Under the pieces are notes generated by a model, which was not told where the DNA came from, searched no databases, and saw only the letters and a list, made by a program, of their open reading frames with translations. A program made the position numbers and the translations under genes. DNA of 64,000 bases from Opitutia bacterium (GTDB lineage Bacteria; Verrucomicrobiota; Verrucomicrobiia; Opitutales; Opitutaceae). Positions 17,284-25,892 of this stretch are shown piece by piece (within the stretch, counting starts at the first letter, position 1; each line of letters starts with the position of its first letter). The stretch is taken from NCBI GenBank assembly GCA_016217595.1, contig JACRHS010000024.1, positions 1 to 64,000 on the forward strand. The letters are read 5' to 3'.

Positions 17284-18092
17284 GCACGGCCCCTTCTATC
17301 TCCGCGATCACCGTGTGCCGCAACGCGGCGGGCACGATCGCAGCTACGGCGGAGAGCCTCGCGCGGCAGACGTGGCGCGATTTCGAGTGGATCGTCGTCG
17401 ACGGCGCATCGAGCGATGACACCCTGGTCCGGCTCGCGCCGTGGCGGACGCAGATCGCGCAACTGGTCAGCGAGCCGGATCTCGGCATCTACGATGCGAT
17501 GAACAAGGGGCTACGGCTCGCGCGCGGTCGCTACGTTTATTTTCTCAACGCCGACGATACGCTCGCGGCGCCCGATGTTTTCGCGCGGATCGCCGCCTCG
17601 TTCGTCGCGGGTGACTGGCGTCTCATACATGGCAACGTGATTCTCTGGTCGCCCGGCTCGCCGGTGCGGCAGCGCATCGGGCGGCCGTGGCAGCGGCACG
17701 ATGCGTTGCGCTGCGCCCTGCCGCATCATCAAGGGGCGTTTCTAGCGCGCGAGTGGGCGGTGGCTGCGGGCGGCTTTGTGCTGCGGTTCGGTTGGGCGGC
17801 CGACGTGCATCTGCTCGGCTGTGCGCTGCGCGATCCCGCGCGCTGCCGGTGGGTCGACGTAGATGTCGCGGAGTTTCGCGCCGACGGCGCCACGCGGCGG
17901 GCGGGTCTGTCGTGGCGGGCCTTGGGTGATCGCGCGGCGGCCGTGCAGGCGGCCTTTGGTTGGAAAACCGGACTGCTGCACCGGGCGTTTCTGGCATATT
18001 ACTGGCCGAAGATGCTGGCGTTGGAAGCGGTGCGCGGCACGCGTCTCGACCGGCTCTGGCGCGAGCGACGTATGCGGCGGCAGGGATTGTGA
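17280..18092 (+). CDS. GT2 family glycosyltransferase
   Basis: 270 residues. AITVCRNAAGTI, EWIVVDGASSDDT and YFLNADDT (DxD-type site) are the GT2 landmarks. EPDLGIYDAMNKGL between them is highly characteristic of the WcaA/colanic-acid-type GT2 subgroup. No membrane segments. The ATG overlaps the stop of the upstream gene by 4 bases; the next gene begins 2 bases after its stop. Confidence 0.85.
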   Translation: MSTAPSISAITVCRNAAGTIAATAESLARQTWRDFEWIVVDGASSDDTLVRLAPWRTQIAQLVSEPDLGIYDAMNKGLRLARGRYVYFLNADDTLAAPDVFARIAASFVAGDWRLIHGNVILWSPGSPVRQRIGRPWQRHDALRCALPHHQGAFLAREWAVAAGGFVLRFGWAADVHLLGCALRDPARCRWVDVDVAEFRADGATRRAGLSWRALGDRAAAVQAAFGWKTGLLHRAFLAYYWPKMLALEAVRGTRLDRLWRERRMRRQGL

Positions 18093-18094
18093 CC

Positions 18095-19201
18095 ATGGCA
18101 ACCTACGACCTCGCCATCGATTGTCGTTTGCGCGCGAGCACCGGGATCGGGCGCTATGTGCGCGAACTGGCGCCGCGCGTGGCGGCCGCGCAGCCGGATT
18201 GGCGCGTGCTGCTCGTCGGCCCGGACCTCGGCGATCCCTGGGTGCGCGAGCGTTGGGGAGGAAACGTTGCGGTGCTGCCGTCGACGGCGCCGGTGTTCCG
18301 CTGGGAGGAGCAAGCGCTGCTGCGCGCCGTGGCGGCGCAAACGCGCGTGTTGTGGTGTCCGCATTTCTGCGTGCCGTGGCGGATGCCCCCGACCGCGCAG
18401 CTGGCCGTGACCGTGCACGATTTGATTCCGTTGCACGTCGTGCGCGGCTGGAAGGGGCGGGTGCGGAGGTTGGGCGCGAGCTTCTACCTGCGCGCGGCGC
18501 GACGTCAGGCCCGTTGCGTGCTCACCGAGGCGCACGCCGTGGCGCGCGAACTGGTCGACGAGCTGGGGTTTTCGCCGGAGCGGATCAGGACGGCGCCGCT
18601 GGGCGTGACGCCGGAGTGGTTCGCGCCGCCGGGGCCGACGCCAGAGGTAGTGCGCGACGCGCCCTATGTGCTGTATGTGGGCAATCTCAGTCCGCACAAA
18701 AACGTGGAGGCGCTTTTGCGGGCCTTCGCGCGCTGCGCGGCGGCGCACACGCATCGGCTCGTGCTGGTGGGCGAAAAATGCGGCTTCACCGGACACGCCG
18801 ATTTTGCACGGCTGACAGCGATGCTGGGTGAGCGCGTCATCCTGTTGTCGCGTCTGGCCGACGCGGAAATCCGCGGCTTGTTCGCCGGCGCGCAGTTGCT
18901 GGTGCAGCCGTCGCTCGAAGAAGGCTTCGGCCTGCCGCCACTGGAGGCGATGGCGGCGGGCTGTCCGGTGCTGACGTCGGATTGCGCGACGCTGGTGGAG
19001 ACCGCCGGCGAGGGCGCGCATCGGTTTCGGCTGGATAGGCCGGACGATCTGACGACGCAGCTCCAGCGCCTGCTCACGGACGAATCGTTGCGACTTGGCA
19101 AAGTTGCGGCGGGCCGAGCCTGGGCGGGGCGGTTCACGTGGGAACGCACGGCGGCTGCGGTCGCCGCAGCGCTGGCGGAATGCCGGGAGGCGTCGCCGTG
19201 A
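18095..19201 (+). CDS. GT4 family glycosyltransferase
   Basis: 368 residues, GT-B fold. The N-terminal DCRLRASTGIGRYVREL loop and the TVHDLIPLH motif are typical of GT4 mannosyl- and rhamnosyltransferases. The C-terminal domain has YVGNLSPHKNVEALL and the donor-binding signature EEGFGLPPLEAMAAGCPVL with the E-x7-E arrangement. ATG at 18095. The stop overlaps the GTG of the next glycosyltransferase. Confidence 0.88.
   Translation: MATYDLAIDCRLRASTGIGRYVRELAPRVAAAQPDWRVLLVGPDLGDPWVRERWGGNVAVLPSTAPVFRWEEQALLRAVAAQTRVLWCPHFCVPWRMPPTAQLAVTVHDLIPLHVVRGWKGRVRRLGASFYLRAARRQARCVLTEAHAVARELVDELGFSPERIRTAPLGVTPEWFAPPGPTPEVVRDAPYVLYVGNLSPHKNVEALLRAFARCAAAHTHRLVLVGEKCGFTGHADFARLTAMLGERVILLSRLADAEIRGLFAGAQLLVQPSLEEGFGLPPLEAMAAGCPVLTSDCATLVETAGEGAHRFRLDRPDDLTTQLQRLLTDESLRLGKVAAGRAWAGRFTWERTAAAVAAALAECREASP
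19185..19190 (+). promoter_or_regulatory. Shine-Dalgarno site fixing a GTG start
   Basis: GGGAGG ends 7 bases before the GTG at 19198, inside the end of the upstream glycosyltransferase gene. It supports GTG 19198 as the start of the next gene over an in-frame ATG at 19138, which has no such site and would add a Gly-rich tail read from the other gene. Confidence 0.65.
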
Positions 19202-20322
19202 ACGCGCCGCACACAACCTCCGCCGTGCATCTGGCCCATCACTGGTATGTGGCGCGACGCGGTGGCGAACGCGTTCTGGAGGAAATGGCCCGGCTGTTTC
19301 CCTCCGCGGCGATCTCCACGTTGTTTCTGCGTCGAAGCGCGCTGCCGCCGGAGCTGGCGTCGCGTGACTGGCAGGTCTCGCGACTCGGCGCGCTCGCTCC
19401 GCGGTGGTGCGATCATCGCCGGCTGCTGCCGCTGTATCCGTCGGCGGTGCGCGCTATGCGAGTGCCGGCGGGCACGAGGCTGTTGCTGTCGAGCGATGCC
19501 GCGTTGATCAAAGGCCTGCGCAAGCCACCCGGCTGCGCCCACGTCTGTTATTGCCACACGCCGCCGCGCTATCTCTGGGATCTGGCGGAGGAATATTTGC
19601 GCGGGACGTCGGGACTCGGTCTGGCGGGGCGCTGGGTGTTTCGCCAGCTGTTGCCGCGCCTGCGGGCCTTCGACCGGGCCGCGGCGGCGGACGTGGATGT
19701 TTTCGTGGCCAACTCTCGCTTTGTCGCCGAGCGCATCCGGCGCATTTATGACCGCGAGGCGGGCGTGGTGTATCCGCCTGTCGAACTCGCGCGGTTTCGC
19801 CCGATGCCGCCGCGTGACTACTACCTCGTGGTGGCGGAGCTCGTCGCGTACAAGCGCGCGGATCTGGCGGTGGCGGCCTGCGCGCGCTCCGGCCGGAAAC
19901 TCATCGTGGCGGGCGATGGTCCGGAGGCGTCGCGGTTGCGGACACTCGCCGGGCCCACGGTTCAATTTCTCGGCCGCGTGTCTGATCCCGAGGTCGCGGA
20001 GCTGATGGCCGGCTGCCGCGCATTGCTGCATCCGCAACTGGAGGATTTCGGCATTGCCGCGCTGGAGGCGCAGGCCGCTGGCCGGCCGGTCATCGCCTAT
20101 CGCGGCGGCGGCGCGTTGGAAACGGTGCGCGAGGGCGAGACCGGAGTGTTTTTCGACGCGCAGACGCTGCCGGCACTGGAGGTGGCGCTGGCGGATTTCG
20201 AAGCGCGGGCGGATTCGTTTGCGCCTGAAGTCTGCCGGCGGCAGGCCGAGCGCTTCTCCGCCGAGGCATTCCGTGCGGGCCTGTCGCAGGTGTGCGGCCA
20301 GATTGTGCCCGATCTGCGTTGA
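19198..20322 (+). CDS. GT4 family glycosyltransferase
   Basis: 374 residues from a GTG start. VHLAHHWYVARRGGERVLEE opens the acceptor domain. CYCHTPPRYLWDL is the loop seen in mannosyltransferases of the WbdA/WbaZ type. YYLVVAELVAYKRADLAV and HPQLEDFGIAALEAQAAGRPV form the nucleotide-sugar site, with E-D-F-G-I-A and the second Glu in place. It is the last gene of the plus-strand cassette that starts at 14670, and converges on a methyltransferase gene 20 bases away. Confidence 0.88.
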   Translation: MNAPHTTSAVHLAHHWYVARRGGERVLEEMARLFPSAAISTLFLRRSALPPELASRDWQVSRLGALAPRWCDHRRLLPLYPSAVRAMRVPAGTRLLLSSDAALIKGLRKPPGCAHVCYCHTPPRYLWDLAEEYLRGTSGLGLAGRWVFRQLLPRLRAFDRAAAADVDVFVANSRFVAERIRRIYDREAGVVYPPVELARFRPMPPRDYYLVVAELVAYKRADLAVAACARSGRKLIVAGDGPEASRLRTLAGPTVQFLGRVSDPEVAELMAGCRALLHPQLEDFGIAALEAQAAGRPVIAYRGGGALETVREGETGVFFDAQTLPALEVALADFEARADSFAPEVCRRQAERFSAEAFRAGLSQVCGQIVPDLR

Positions 20323-20342
20323 ATGATGACGCCGCGGCAGAG

Positions 20343-21119
20343 TCAGTGCGGCAGGCGCGCTGCCTTGCGCAGAACGAAGCCGTAATTCTGGCAAAAGGGA
20401 TGGAGCACGAGGCGGAGCAGCGCATCGGCCGCGTTGACCAGTAGGGTAAAACGGCGCGAGGTTCGCAACGACTCCGGCAATCGCTCGAAAATATTGCGCG
20501 GGATCGCGTGGTAACGGCGCACCTGCACGACTTCGAACCCGGTCGTCCGGGCCAGCCGGAGGATATCGGCGCGCGTGTAGCGATAACGGTGATGAAAACG
20601 CGAACGGAAGAAAAAGGTCAGTCCTTCGATCCAGCTAAAGCGGTTGGGAAAATGGAAGCAAAGGAACAGGCCGTCGTCGGCGAGCACGCGATGAATTTCC
20701 CGAAGGCTCGAGCTTTCGTCGCCGCCGGTTTCCCGCACGTGTTCGAGCACCCCGACACTGACCACCGCCGCGAAGGCGCGATCGTCGAAGGGCAGGCGCA
20801 CGGGGTCGCTCTCGGTGCCGGCGGCATAGGCGACGCGTTCGGGCGCGAGGCGGAGCAAATCGGCGATCAAGGGCGTCGCCTCGCCGAAGGCAAAGGCGCT
20901 GACGCGATAGCCGGCCTGCCAGAGAAACTGCGTGAAGTGCCCGTTGCCGCAGCCCCAGTCGAGCACGCGCAAATCGCGGGCGACACGGCCCTGCACTTCC
21001 CGGTAGGCCCAGCGGTATTGGTGGGCGGTCGCCAGCGCCCGAAATTGCGCCAGCCCGTAGCGTGCGTCGGCGATGGCCTTGGGGTGGAGCTCGTGGAAAA
21101 CGTCGGTGGGCGTGATCAT
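20343..21119 (-). CDS. class I SAM-dependent methyltransferase
   Basis: 258 residues. VLDWGCGNGHFTQFL is SAM motif I, followed by VVSVGVLEHVRETGGDE and LADDGLFLCFHFPNRFSW. The C-terminal part has a Tyr/His/Arg-rich stretch (FHHRYRYTRADI) and an aromatic tail. The ATG overlaps the stop of the O-antigen-ligase-like gene by 4 bases, so the two are coupled. A role in capping or methylating the polymer is possible but is inference from context. Confidence 0.8.
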   Translation of the reverse strand: MITPTDVFHELHPKAIADARYGLAQFRALATAHQYRWAYREVQGRVARDLRVLDWGCGNGHFTQFLWQAGYRVSAFAFGEATPLIADLLRLAPERVAYAAGTESDPVRLPFDDRAFAAVVSVGVLEHVRETGGDESSSLREIHRVLADDGLFLCFHFPNRFSWIEGLTFFFRSRFHHRYRYTRADILRLARTTGFEVVQVRRYHAIPRNIFERLPESLRTSRRFTLLVNAADALLRLVLHPFCQNYGFVLRKAARLPH

Positions 21120-23617
21120 CGCGAAGGTGGGCGCTCGTGTGGCGCGGCCAGGTTTTCCAGCTCCCTCAGCACCGGTCCGGGCAGCAACCCGGGGCGCGGG
21201 AAAAGCGGCGCGGCAAACTCCATCGTGAAGGCGTCGGCAACGCGGGGCGCGAAGTCGCGGTAGCCGGGCCCGTCGAGATTGCGGTGCATGATGGCGAAGT
21301 GCGCGCGCGCCATTGTCACCAGCGAGATGCCGGCGCCGTTGGGCGAGGGGCTGCGCACCAGCAGCGAGAAGTCACCGGGGAAAACGCGCAGCCGCAGCTC
21401 AGCGCCGGCCAGCGCCTCGGCCGACAACTTCGCGGCGGAGGCGCGCAACAAGCCTGCGGCCTCGGCTGGTTCGCGACAGGCGGCGTGCAACGCGACCAGC
21501 GCCGGCGGCCAGCGATCTGTGGGTGCGCCCGCCGCGAGTCCGGAGAAAAACGCGCGTTGCACATCGGTCGCGCCCGCCAATGCGTCGGCCGCTGGGATGC
21601 GACCTCGCCGCCACCAGACGGCGAAAGCTTGCGCATAGGCCAGCGCGGGGCGGCGCCAGACAGGAAGGTGGGGCAATGACAGCGCTGTGGCGAAAACGTT
21701 TTCCAAGCGCTCCTCGGTCTGGGCCCGTAGCGCGGATAGCGGCGGTCGCTCCCAGAGTGGCGAGGCGACGAAGGCTGGCTGTACGAGGCATTCGAGGGCG
21801 AGCGCGTGCACGGCGCCGGCACGGTCGTTTTGTGCCAGCCGCGCCAGGGCGAGCCCCCAATGCAGATTGGCCCGATCGGGCGAGAGTCGGATCGCTTGAA
21901 GGAAATGCGCGATGGCCTGCGCCGGATCGTCGGGCAGCCACATCCGGGCCAGCGCGGCCTGCGTCGGCTCCTGTGCGGGATCGAGCGCGAGCGAAACCGC
22001 GAAGGCCTCGCGTGCCAGCCGGCGCTGCACGGCGGCGGCTTCGGGCGGTTGAGCCTGAGTGGCCGCCAGTGCAGTTTCACAGCCGAGGTGATTCCAATAA
22101 TGCGGATTTTGCGGCGCAAGGGCGCAGGCGCGGCGCAGTTGCAGAATGCGGTGCGTCGGCGCGTCCGCGGGCGCAGTCTCCCACGCTTGTGAGAATGCCG
22201 CGCGCGCCCGCCATGCCGGCGTCAGGCAGAGCGCCAGCGCTGTACCAGCCAGCAAGAGCAACACGCCGACGCCGCGCCCGGCCCAGTTTGGGTTGGAGGC
22301 GCGTGTTTCGCCCGGTGTCGCCAGCACCCAGCCGGCGTGCCAGCCGAGCGCCGTGGCGATGACGAGGACGTCGAGCTGGTAATCGGTCAACGCGAGCAGG
22401 CCGTAGCCGCCGAGCGTGCCGGCGCTGGCCAGGGCGAGCCGGCGAGCCAATGGCGGGACGGCTTCGGCAGACGTACGCTGCCAGCGCGCCGCGGAGCGCA
22501 CGAGCGCCGCGCCGATGCCGAGCAGTGCGAGCAGTCCGACCAGACCGTGATCCACCCAGATTTGCAGCGGCGCGGAGTGCAGTTGATATGCGGTTTCCAC
22601 GCCGCCGAGCAATTCGGCGCGAATTTCCGGATAAACGAAGGGTGTGAGGCCCGGCCCGTATCCGCACCACGGCTGCGCGCGCCCGAGCCGCCAGCCGCCT
22701 TGCAACATGGCGAGTCGCTGCACGTCGCTCTCGTTTGGCGCATGCGAACCGCTGGTTTCAGTCAAGAGTGCGCGCAGTCGCGGGCTGGCGGCGAACAACG
22801 CGCCGGTGGCGGCGAGCAGCAGCGCCAGTGCGATCAGGCGCTGCCGCCAGCTTCTCTGACGCAGCGCCTCCGCGCCGCCGAGCGCCAGCACGCCCAGCGC
22901 ACCGATGGCGGCACCGCGGCTGGAGGCGGAGAGGAAGACTGCGAGGCCCGCGAGCGTCGCACCCGCGAAGAAAGCGCGCCACCTGCCGCGCTCGTGCCAG
23001 GCCAGCGTGGCGAGCCAGGGCAGCGCCAGCAGTGCGAGTCCGCCGGTGTAGTTCCAGTGTCCGGTGGGATGTGGGTTGCGGTGTTGTCCGAGCTTAAGCA
23101 GCACCGCGCCCCAACCGTCAGTCGAAGCCGCGCGGGAAAGATCGAGGCACCACCAGCCAAGGCTGGCGATGAGCGGCAAGGTCAGCGCGACTCCGCCCCA
23201 GCGGCTCAGCAGGCGCACGCGACGCTCGCTGTCCGCAGGCGTCGCGAGCAAGGTGCGCAGGTGCGCGGCGACCAGCGCCGCGCCCGCCAGACCGCTCCAC
23301 AGCGGCAAGGCGCATTCCAAGCTGAACAGCGGCCGGCGGCTCAGCGCCACACTCAGGCCGATGGCGGCGGCGCCGGCCGCGAGGGCGAGCATGCCGTGCC
23401 CGGCGGCTTCGGCCGGGCGGCGCAACAGACGCAGGCCAAGCAGTGCGATGGGCACGAGCAAAAGGAGCTGCCCGTAAAACACCCACGGCCACGTATAGAA
23501 ACGCGTGGCGCTTTGCGGCGTGACGACCAGGGCGCACCACAACGTTGCAATGACGGCGACGCCGATCGCCGTCACGAGACGGATGAGACGAGGCGAGAGC
23601 GACGCGGTCGGTGTCAT
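21116..23617 (-). CDS. O-antigen ligase/polymerase-like protein with TPR-like C-terminal domain
   Basis: 833 residues. The first 460 residues contain 10-12 hydrophobic segments with the loop GHWNYTGGLALLALPWLA and GYGPGLTPFVYPE. QLHSAPLQIWVDHGLVGLLALL matches the conserved H-x-x-x-L-x-x-x-x-x-x-G-L loop of Wzy_C/WaaL proteins. The rest is Ala-rich helical, with TPR-like spacing (HRILQLRRACALAPQNPHYWN, then IRLSPDRANLHWGLALARL). O-antigen ligases with TPR tails are common in environmental bacteria. It would polymerise or ligate the repeat units on the periplasmic side. Confidence 0.8.
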   Translation of the reverse strand: MTPTASLSPRLIRLVTAIGVAVIATLWCALVVTPQSATRFYTWPWVFYGQLLLLVPIALLGLRLLRRPAEAAGHGMLALAAGAAAIGLSVALSRRPLFSLECALPLWSGLAGAALVAAHLRTLLATPADSERRVRLLSRWGGVALTLPLIASLGWWCLDLSRAASTDGWGAVLLKLGQHRNPHPTGHWNYTGGLALLALPWLATLAWHERGRWRAFFAGATLAGLAVFLSASSRGAAIGALGVLALGGAEALRQRSWRQRLIALALLLAATGALFAASPRLRALLTETSGSHAPNESDVQRLAMLQGGWRLGRAQPWCGYGPGLTPFVYPEIRAELLGGVETAYQLHSAPLQIWVDHGLVGLLALLGIGAALVRSAARWQRTSAEAVPPLARRLALASAGTLGGYGLLALTDYQLDVLVIATALGWHAGWVLATPGETRASNPNWAGRGVGVLLLLAGTALALCLTPAWRARAAFSQAWETAPADAPTHRILQLRRACALAPQNPHYWNHLGCETALAATQAQPPEAAAVQRRLAREAFAVSLALDPAQEPTQAALARMWLPDDPAQAIAHFLQAIRLSPDRANLHWGLALARLAQNDRAGAVHALALECLVQPAFVASPLWERPPLSALRAQTEERLENVFATALSLPHLPVWRRPALAYAQAFAVWWRRGRIPAADALAGATDVQRAFFSGLAAGAPTDRWPPALVALHAACREPAEAAGLLRASAAKLSAEALAGAELRLRVFPGDFSLLVRSPSPNGAGISLVTMARAHFAIMHRNLDGPGYRDFAPRVADAFTMEFAAPLFPRPGLLPGPVLRELENLAAPHERPPSR

Positions 23618-23633
23618 GACGGCTGGCGCGCGC

Positions 23634-25070
23634 TTACACCGCCGGGTTTTTCCAGCGCACGAGGGTGAGCAGCAGGATTTGCAGGTCGAGCCAGAGCGAC
23701 CAGTTCTCGATGTAGTAAATGTCGTGCTGGATGCGTTGCTCGATGGCGCTGCCGCCGCGCAGGCCGTTGACTTGCGCCCAGCCGGTCATGCCGGGTTTCA
23801 CCAGATGGCGCGGCAGGTAGTGCGGGATCGCCGCCGAGAGGCGCGCCACGTGATGCGGTCGTTCGGGGCGCGGGCCGATCAGGCTCATGTCGCCGCACAA
23901 CACGTTCCAAAATTGCGGCAGCTCGTCGAGGTTCCAGCGTCGCATGAACGCGCCCAGGCGCAGCAGGCGCGCATCGCCGGTCCCGGTGCTCACGGCTTCG
24001 TCGTCCTGCGCGGCGGCGTCGGGCGTCATGCTGCGCAGTTTGTAGAGCGTGAACGGCCGGTGGTTCGCGCCGATGCGCGTCTGCCGGAAAAACACCGGAC
24101 CGCCCGGCGACTCGCGGCGGATGCCGGCGGCGAGCACGGCGACCACCGGCGCGGAGAGCAACAGGCCGACGCTCGCGCCGACGAGGTCGAGCGCGCGCTT
24201 GAGCGCCCGGTTGAAAAGCTTGGCCAGCGCGAGATCGTCGATGCCGAGCAGCGGCACGCGGCCGACGGTTTGCAGGCGCAGGCCGGACACGAACACCTGA
24301 AACACCGAGGGGATGATCTTCAGCTCGACGTAGGCGCGCTCGCAGACTTCGACGAGCCGGGCGAGTTCGCCGCGTGGCATGTCGAGTCGGGCGACGATGA
24401 GCACGTCGATGCCGTGGCGGGCGAGCAGTTCGGGTAACTCGTCCACCGCGCCGAGTCGGGGCAGAGTCGGCGGCGTGGGCGGCGCGCTTTGACCGGCACT
24501 CGCCACCTCGATCACGCCGAGCAGGCGGAACGGATGGGCGGGATGCTCGGAGATCTCGGCGGCGAGCTCGTGCGCCTCGGCGGTCCAGCCGAGCACGGCG
24601 GCGCGTTGCTGGATGCGTTCGCGCAACGCCGGGGAGGAGGCCACGGCGTAGAAGGCGCTGCGCCACAGATAGAGCAGTGCGAGCGTGGCGAGACACGCGA
24701 ATACCACGAAGAGCCGCGAGATCGGCGGCTCGAATTTCAACACCAGCGAGACGCCGAGGTAGGCGACGAACCAGAACGCCGTTCCCTTCAGGATGATGTT
24801 CATCGCCTGGTAGCGGCGGAGCAGCAGGCGTTCGTCGTAGAGATTGAGATGCGCGAAGGCGCCGACGAGAAATGCGGTGCCGAGCAGCAGCAGCGGCAGG
24901 TAGTCGCCGAGCCGCGCGTTGGGCACATCGATGAACACCGCGCCCAGCGGCGTGTGATAGCGCAGACCGTAGCCGGCCAGCAGCCCGGCGAAGACGCACA
25001 GGGTGTCGCCGCCGAGTAACAAGGCGGGCAGGGTGCGCTGGCGAAGCGAGTGTGGCGCGGTTCCGGGCAT
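23634..25070 (-). CDS. undecaprenyl-phosphate sugar-1-phosphate transferase (WbaP/EpsE-like initiating enzyme)
   Basis: 478 residues. The N-terminal half has four or five hydrophobic segments and a CoA-binding-like domain (LGWTAEAHELAAEI). After the membrane-hairpin segment (KRALDLVGASVGLLL) comes the conserved catalytic part: GGPVFFRQTRIG, FTLYKLRSM, LGAFMRRWNLDELPQFWNV, MSLIGPRP, and KPGMTGWAQVNGLRG. These are the signatures of bacterial sugar transferases that load the first sugar phosphate onto undecaprenyl phosphate. The ATG at 25070 is the only plausible start. It is likely the entry enzyme of the locus; its 3' end is 16 bases from the ligase-like gene. Confidence 0.92.
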   Translation of the reverse strand: MPGTAPHSLRQRTLPALLLGGDTLCVFAGLLAGYGLRYHTPLGAVFIDVPNARLGDYLPLLLLGTAFLVGAFAHLNLYDERLLLRRYQAMNIILKGTAFWFVAYLGVSLVLKFEPPISRLFVVFACLATLALLYLWRSAFYAVASSPALRERIQQRAAVLGWTAEAHELAAEISEHPAHPFRLLGVIEVASAGQSAPPTPPTLPRLGAVDELPELLARHGIDVLIVARLDMPRGELARLVEVCERAYVELKIIPSVFQVFVSGLRLQTVGRVPLLGIDDLALAKLFNRALKRALDLVGASVGLLLSAPVVAVLAAGIRRESPGGPVFFRQTRIGANHRPFTLYKLRSMTPDAAAQDDEAVSTGTGDARLLRLGAFMRRWNLDELPQFWNVLCGDMSLIGPRPERPHHVARLSAAIPHYLPRHLVKPGMTGWAQVNGLRGGSAIEQRIQHDIYYIENWSLWLDLQILLLTLVRWKNPAV

Positions 25071-25190
25071 GGATGGGTGGCGAGGGCGGCGGAGCGCGAT
25101 GATGTAATTTGCCGGCGGGCGCGGAAACGAGCCATTTCTGCGGCGCGTCCGGCCTTGACCCGGGCAAATGTTGACTCGCATCGTCGCGCG

Positions 25191-25892
25191 ATGTCCGAAA
25201 CGCCTTCGTCCGCCAAAAAAGCGCTGTTGCTCAAGCTGGCCGTCGCCGCCGGCGGGCTGGGGTTGATCGTCGTCGGAGCGGTCGCTTGCGGCGTCGATTT
25301 GCGCGCGTTGCTTCAGTGGGCGCTCGGGTTGCTGGAACAAGTGCTGGCGGCGGTGCGGGCCGCGGGGCCGCTGGTGTTTTTCACGGCGATGGCGATTCTG
25401 CCGGGCTGCGGCGTGCCGTTGCTGGCGTTCATGCTGCCGGTGAGTTCGTTGTTCGCCGAACGCTTCGGGCTGCCGCTCGTGGTGCTGTTTTCCCTCGTGG
25501 CGATCACCATCAACCTGGTGCTGACCTACAGTCTCGCGCGGTGGGCCTTCCGGCCGCTGTTGCAACGGATTGTAACGCATTTCGGCTTCAAGCTGCCGCA
25601 GGTCGATTCGGGCGACGCCACCGACATGGTGGTGCTGTTGCGGGTGACGCCCGGCATTCCGTTCATGGTGCAGAATTATCTCTGTGGCCTCGCCGACGTG
25701 CCGCCGGTGAAATATCTCGTCGTGTCGTGTCTGGCCGGCTGGCCGGCGCAGATCGCGTTCGTGGTGTTTGGCGCGGCGTTGCGCGAGGGCAAGGGGCAGA
25801 CGATTCTGATGGCCGCCGGCGTGTTGGTGGCGCTCATCGCCGCCACGCATCTCGTGCGCCGCCATTACGGGAAGAAAAAAGCCGGCGCATGA
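25191..25892 (+). CDS. VTT-domain (TVP38/TMEM64, DedA superfamily) membrane protein
   Basis: 233 residues with about five hydrophobic segments. FFTAMAILPGCGVPLLAFMLP and VVLLRVTPGIPFMVQNYLCGL are the two halves of the VTT domain: a re-entrant P-x-x-P-type loop and the R-x-x-P-x-x-P loop. The superfamily includes lipid scramblase-like and undecaprenyl phosphate recycling proteins. Start chosen at 25191 (MSETPS). The stop overlaps the xseA start by 4 bases. Confidence 0.8.
   Translation: MSETPSSAKKALLLKLAVAAGGLGLIVVGAVACGVDLRALLQWALGLLEQVLAAVRAAGPLVFFTAMAILPGCGVPLLAFMLPVSSLFAERFGLPLVVLFSLVAITINLVLTYSLARWAFRPLLQRIVTHFGFKLPQVDSGDATDMVVLLRVTPGIPFMVQNYLCGLADVPPVKYLVVSCLAGWPAQIAFVVFGAALREGKGQTILMAAGVLVALIAATHLVRRHYGKKKAGA

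Noticed and set aside
18664..20394. A 576-codon open frame antisense to the two GT4 genes
   Set aside because: Composition is Arg/Gln/His-rich without motifs, while the plus-strand frames are recognisable glycosyltransferases.
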